Positions 7,837 to 10,281 of a DNA stretch of 10,281 nucleotides are shown one piece after another. Source of the stretch: Bacteroidales bacterium UBA1628 (GTDB taxonomy: Bacteria > Bacteroidota > Bacteroidia > Bacteroidales > UBA932). The stretch is from contig DCMG01000097.1 in assembly GCA_002321335.1 (NCBI GenBank), positions 1 through 10,281 of the forward strand, written 5' to 3'. Made by a program: the position numbers and the translations under genes. The notes under the pieces are model-generated. The model ran no database searches and had not been told where the DNA came from. It saw nothing but the letters and a program-made list of their open reading frames with translations. How positions within the stretch are numbered: position 1 is the stretch's first letter; each line of letters opens with the position of its first letter.

Positions 7837-7851
7837 CGAACAGCGTCGGAT
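7820..7851 (+). other. 14-bp perfect stem-loop with the TAG stop codon in its loop
   Basis: The left arm is 7820-7833 (ATCCGACGCTGTTC), the loop is TAGC (7834-7837) and the right arm is 7838-7851 (GAACAGCGTCGGAT). All 14 pairs are Watson-Crick. The left arm encodes the last residues of the small RHH-like protein, and the loop carries its stop codon. No U-run follows on the + strand, so it is not a standard intrinsic terminator. It could protect a 3' end, act as a Rho-assisted terminator, or simply be the edge of the repeat. Confidence 0.75.
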
Positions 7852-7925
7852 TCCCCGACCCTCCAACCCCAGCACCCCCTTGAGGGGGACAAACGGCCAT
7901 CCGGCCGGTCGGCAGAAGCCGCCTT
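7830..7925. repeat. GC-rich intergenic repeat, copy 1
   Basis: This is the first of two near-identical direct copies. From 7831 the first 40 nt are identical to 7944-7983. The central part differs by a few bases, and the 3' part, from TGAGGGGG to the final GCCGCCTT, is identical except for one missing base in copy 2. It contains small hairpins: CCCCCT-TG-AGGGGG (7875-7888) and CGGC-AGAA-GCCG (7910-7921). Frames are open on both strands through the repeat, but they show no protein-like composition and should not be called as genes. Confidence 0.85.
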
Positions 7926-7942
7926 GTCGCTCCGCTCCTGAG

Positions 7943-8039
7943 GTTCTAGCGAACAGCGTCGGATTCCCCGACCCTCCAACCCCCTGCGCCTCCTTTGAGG
8001 GGGACAAACGGCCATCCGCCGGTCGGCAGAAGCCGCCTT
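7943..8039. repeat. GC-rich intergenic repeat, copy 2
   Basis: This is the second copy, offset by 113 nt from copy 1 and separated from it by a 17-nt spacer (7926-7942). It starts with the same GTTCTAGCGAAC core but lacks the long left arm present at copy 1. Its central hairpin (7989-7994 with 7998-8003) differs in sequence from copy 1 yet still pairs, with one G-U wobble. The copy ends just before the terminator of the convergent metallopeptidase gene. Confidence 0.85.
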
Positions 8040-8054
8040 CAGATTTCCGTTTTG

Positions 8055-8093
8055 AAAACAAAAAACGACCGATGCGGAGGGTCACATCGGTCG
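8055..8093 (-). terminator. Intrinsic terminator of the metallopeptidase gene
   Basis: Read on the minus strand, a perfect 9-bp stem (CGACCGATG / CATCGGTCG, plus-strand 8066-8074 and 8085-8093) with a 10-nt loop is followed at once by TTTTTTGTTTT (8065-8055). It begins 23 nt after the stop codon of the minus-strand gene. Stem, spacing and T-run make a textbook Rho-independent terminator in that direction only. Confidence 0.9.
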
Positions 8094-8116
8094 GCATATT
8101 CATCATGATTGTTGTA

Positions 8117-8806
8117 TTACCTCCGGTCGTTGAGGAAAGAGAGGTAGTAGAGGAGGGTGGCGAGGGAGCCGACTGCGGCGATGACGTAGGTGTAGGCTGC
8201 CCATTTGAGAGCGTCGATGGCCATCGGACGGGTCTCGTAGTTGGTGATCCCTGCGTTCTCAAGCCAGTTGACCGCGCGGTGGCTGGCGTTGATTTCGACG
8301 GGTAGGGTCACGAAACTGAACAACGTGGTCAAAGCGAAGAGAACCACGCCGGCTACCAACACAGGATAACTATGGAACATGGACACCATTATCACACCCG
8401 CCAGAAGAACCCACTGGACGATTCTGCTGGAAAAACTTACAACCGGGACGAGAGCCGTGCGGAGTCTCAGCGGCATGTAACCTTTGGCGTGCTGAAGAAC
8501 GTGGCCGCATTCGTGAGCCGCCACCGCAGCGGCAGCGACACTGTTTGAGTTGTAAACCGCCTCGCTGAGGTTCACTGTCTTGGTCTGCGGGTTGTAGTGG
8601 TCAGTCAGCCTTCCAGGGATGCAAGTGACCTTTACGTCAGTTATGCCATTGTCTGCCAGCATCTTGGTGGCGATTTCGGCTCCCGTCATCCGATTGTTTG
8701 TCGGAACGCGGGAATATTTCTCAAATCTGCTCTGAAGCATGCTTTGGACGATTTGGCCGAGAATCATGACCACTATCATGATAATCCAGATTAAACCAGT
8801 GCTCAT
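8117..8806 (-). CDS. YugP-like membrane zinc metallopeptidase
   Basis: A 229-aa integral membrane protein of the Zn_peptidase_2 (YugP) family, which is widespread but lacks a settled substrate. It begins with a hydrophobic segment (residues about 4-22, GLIWIIMIVVMILGQIV). A soluble part follows with the family pattern GRLTDHYNP...VNLSEAVY. The zinc site HECGH is at 98-102 in AAHECGHVLQH, where the two His would bind zinc and Glu99 would activate water. Further membrane segments lie at about 117-141, 146-167 and 203-222. LPVEINASHRA (168-178) is the conserved post-motif segment, and E171 is a likely third ligand. The length matches the family. The gene is monocistronic in view, with a strong terminator behind it and a spacer divergent from the racemase. 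A role in membrane-protein turnover is only a guess. Confidence 0.93.
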   Translation of the reverse strand: MSTGLIWIIMIVVMILGQIVQSMLQSRFEKYSRVPTNNRMTGAEIATKMLADNGITDVKVTCIPGRLTDHYNPQTKTVNLSEAVYNSNSVAAAAVAAHECGHVLQHAKGYMPLRLRTALVPVVSFSSRIVQWVLLAGVIMVSMFHSYPVLVAGVVLFALTTLFSFVTLPVEINASHRAVNWLENAGITNYETRPMAIDALKWAAYTYVIAAVGSLATLLYYLSFLNDRR

Positions 8807-8924
8807 ACTTTCAACTAATAATTCAATTCAACTTTTTTGCATGTAGGCAATTACCTGCGGTATATTTCACATTAGATGGCGATTGCCCGCCCTCGGCCAT
8901 ATCATCAAGCATCAGGCCAGATTT

Positions 8925-8932
8925 CAAATATA
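8925..8932 (-). promoter_or_regulatory. Candidate -7 promoter element for the metallopeptidase gene
   Basis: The minus strand reads TATATTTG here, an exact match to TAnnTTTG. It lies about 118 nt upstream of the metallopeptidase start and faces it. No perfect -33 TTTG is present; TTTCTG at plus-strand 8954-8959 is at about the right distance. Confidence 0.4.
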
Positions 8933-8937
8933 GAGAT

Positions 8938-8972
8938 TTTGGCAGAGATTTGACAGAAAAACAGTAATTTTG
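8938..8972 (+). promoter_or_regulatory. Candidate promoter of the alanine racemase gene
   Basis: TAATTTTG at 8965-8972 matches the Bacteroidetes -7 consensus TAnnTTTG exactly. A TTTG at 8938-8941 could be the -33 element, although the 23-nt spacing is slightly longer than usual. Transcription would start near 8978-8982, giving a leader of only about 10-14 nt before the ATG at 8992. This fits the lack of a usable Shine-Dalgarno sequence there: GGAAG directly abuts the ATG. Confidence 0.5.
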
Positions 8973-8991
8973 TCAGAATTTTGTTTGGAAG

Positions 8992-10113
8992 ATGTCAAAC
9001 GGCGTAACAGATTTCTCAAGACTGGAACTGAATCTCCAGAATTGCTTGGGCAACTACAGATATTTCCGCTCCAAATTGAAGCGGGCGACCAAACTGCTTG
9101 TTTTGGTGAAGGCCAACGCCTATGGCCATGGAGCCGTGGAGTTTGCTTTGATGATGCAGAACGCTGGAGCGGACTATCTTGCGGTGGCTCTTCCGGTTGA
9201 GGGAATCGAGCTGCGTCAGGCCGGAATCAGTCTGCCGATTCTGGTGCTGACAGCCGGAACGGACTATTTCGATGAGGTCATCGACAATCATCTTGAGCCA
9301 GGGATTCCGAACCTCTACACCTTGAAAGCCCTTGTCGCCACACTGCAAAGCCGCGGAATTGAAGATTTCCCGATTCACATCAAACTCGACACCGGAATGC
9401 ATCGCCTCGGCTTCATGACCAGCGAATTAGATGAACTTATTGAATATCTTGGGACGCATTCTGAAGTAAGGGTCAAGTCGGTATATTCACATCTTGCCGC
9501 CGCTGAGGACCCCGCTATGGATCAGTTCACGCTTGGGCAGATTTCGATGTTTGAGAACAACGCCGGCAGGATTGACGCGGCTCTGGGCTACCACCCGATG
9601 TGGCATATTCTTAACTCCGCCGGAATAGAGCGTTTCACGAGCTTTCAGCATGACATGGTGCGTCTTGGGGTGGGAATATATGGAATCAGCGCCTTGCCTG
9701 ATGTCCGTCTGAAACCTGTCGCCTCCCTGAAAGTGAAGATCTTGCAGATCAAGGAACTGAAACCTGGCGATGGTGCCATCGGCTATGGACAGCATGGGCT
9801 TATCGCGCCAGAAGGCACCCGGATCGCGACTATTCCTGTGGGCTATGCCGACGGAATCGACCGTCGTCTGGGCTGCGGTCACGCGAGTTTTTCGCTGAAC
9901 GGCCACCGTGTGCCCACAATCGGCAACATCTGCATGGATATGTGCATGGTAGACGTGACCGGAGTTCCGGCCGAGGTAGGGGACACCGTGACAATATTCG
10001 GTGATGATCCTACCGTGAGCGAACTTGCTCAAATTCTGGACACAATCCCTTACGAGATAATGGCTTCGGTTCCTCGCCGAATTGAGAGAGTGATAGTCCG
10101 CGAGCAGCGGTAA
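8992..10113 (+). CDS. alr: Alanine racemase
   Basis: A PLP enzyme that interconverts L- and D-alanine in the cytoplasm, supplying D-Ala for peptidoglycan. The protein is 373 aa, the normal length for a stand-alone Alr. The N-terminal TIM barrel carries the PLP-lysine motif VKANAYGHG (K40, Y44). LDTGMHRLGF (132-141), YSHLAAAEDP (165-174), NSAGIERF (208-215) and DMVRLGVGIYGIS (221-233) follow. The C-terminal beta domain holds the catalytic Tyr in GYADG (Y285) and the CMDMCMVDVT segment (314-323). Many Bacteroidota carry the racemase fused behind MurF, but this copy has no MurF part. The ATG at 8992 is preceded by a promoter-like element and no longer alignable N-terminus is apparent. The enzyme assignment is firm; whether it is the only racemase in the genome cannot be told. 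Confidence 0.97.
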   Translation: MSNGVTDFSRLELNLQNCLGNYRYFRSKLKRATKLLVLVKANAYGHGAVEFALMMQNAGADYLAVALPVEGIELRQAGISLPILVLTAGTDYFDEVIDNHLEPGIPNLYTLKALVATLQSRGIEDFPIHIKLDTGMHRLGFMTSELDELIEYLGTHSEVRVKSVYSHLAAAEDPAMDQFTLGQISMFENNAGRIDAALGYHPMWHILNSAGIERFTSFQHDMVRLGVGIYGISALPDVRLKPVASLKVKILQIKELKPGDGAIGYGQHGLIAPEGTRIATIPVGYADGIDRRLGCGHASFSLNGHRVPTIGNICMDMCMVDVTGVPAEVGDTVTIFGDDPTVSELAQILDTIPYEIMASVPRRIERVIVREQR

Positions 10114-10138
10114 GGATGCACTGAATGTCAGAGAACCA

Positions 10139-10168
10139 GAGGGTGGCTAAGACTTTTTGGCCGCCCTC
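10139..10168 (+). terminator. Weak hairpin after alr, possible terminator
   Basis: GAGGGTGGC (10139-10147) pairs with GCCGCCCTC (10160-10168) over 9 bp including one G-U, with a 12-nt loop. It starts 26 nt after the alr stop. The following sequence is T-rich but has no uninterrupted T-run, so termination is only possible. The remaining bases to the window end show no gene or recognisable site. Confidence 0.4.
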
Positions 10169-10281
10169 AGGTGATTTGATTGTTGTCTGGCTGTTTTGTT
10201 GGATGTCGCACAATGTATGATGGTTTTCCGGAGGTGTCATGGATTACGTTCTCTGTTGCTAATCTCACAGTTTAACAAAAA

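Noticed and set aside
7820..8039. CRISPR array
   Set aside because: There are only two units of about 96 nt with a 17-nt spacer, and no cas genes nearby. The geometry does not fit CRISPR.
7762..8262. A 166-codon minus-strand open frame over the repeat
   Set aside because: It crosses the intrinsic terminator and the 3' end of the metallopeptidase gene in another frame, and its sequence simply repeats with the DNA repeat. Such peptides are probably annotation artefacts.
7736..8305. A 189-codon plus-strand open frame across the repeat and into the metallopeptidase gene
   Set aside because: It is rich in Pro, Arg and Ser without a protein-like pattern, runs through non-coding repeats, and lies antisense to the end of a well-supported gene.
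8846..8887. GGCAAT...ATTGCC inverted repeat in the divergent spacer as an operator
   Set aside because: The arms are only 6 bp and 30 nt apart, which is likely by chance in such a sequence.
9487..10032. A 181-codon open frame antisense to alr
   Set aside because: It is a shadow of a strongly conserved enzyme gene with no recognisable motif.
10181..10281. Start of another gene at the right edge
   Set aside because: The ATG at 10249 opens a frame of only seven codons before TAA, and no other supported frame or promoter is visible in the last 100 nt.

Overview
The window looks like a chromosomal segment of a Bacteroidota bacterium, most likely of the order Bacteroidales. The evidence is a SusC/SusD pair followed by small lipoproteins, lipoprotein signals ending in S-C-x-K-D, weak Shine-Dalgarno sequences, and several matches to the Bacteroidetes -7 promoter consensus TAnnTTTG. 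Hand counts on sample lines give about 55-58% GC over most genes. That would fit a higher-GC, possibly uncultured gut lineage, but I cannot name a genus.

Region 1 (1-7491, + strand) is a tightly packed SusCD-type nutrient-uptake operon whose 5' end lies outside the window. In order it holds: a SusC-like TonB-dependent outer-membrane transporter lacking its N-terminus; a SusD-like surface lipoprotein joined to it by a TGATG overlap; a small lipoprotein with a Calx-beta/DUF4843-like look; a larger lipoprotein with two tandem DUF5018-like domains and a beta-propeller-like C-terminal half; and an exported calcineurin-like metallophosphoesterase whose start codon lies inside the previous gene. No glycoside hydrolase, polysaccharide lyase, sulfatase or sigma/anti-sigma pair is visible. 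The phosphoesterase is the only enzyme, so a phosphorylated ligand is a reasonable but unproven guess.

Region 2 (7492-8116) holds a short gene for a ribbon-helix-helix-like protein with a TTG start. It is followed by a hairpin with the TAG stop codon in its loop and by two tandem copies of a GC-rich, hairpin-containing intergenic repeat (about 96 nt each, 113-nt period). A strong minus-strand intrinsic terminator separates this from the next gene.

Region 3 (8055-10281) holds two divergent housekeeping-type genes: a YugP-like membrane zinc metallopeptidase (- strand) and a stand-alone alanine racemase (+ strand). Their shared 185-nt spacer contains one exact TAnnTTTG element facing each gene. 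A weak hairpin follows the racemase, and nothing recognisable follows in the last ~110 nt.

I saw no tRNA, rRNA, CRISPR array, transposase, phage or defence gene. Nothing here is strong evidence of a new system. The least explained items are the propeller lipoprotein/phosphoesterase pair in the SusCD operon and the repeat that overlaps the end of the small regulator-like gene.
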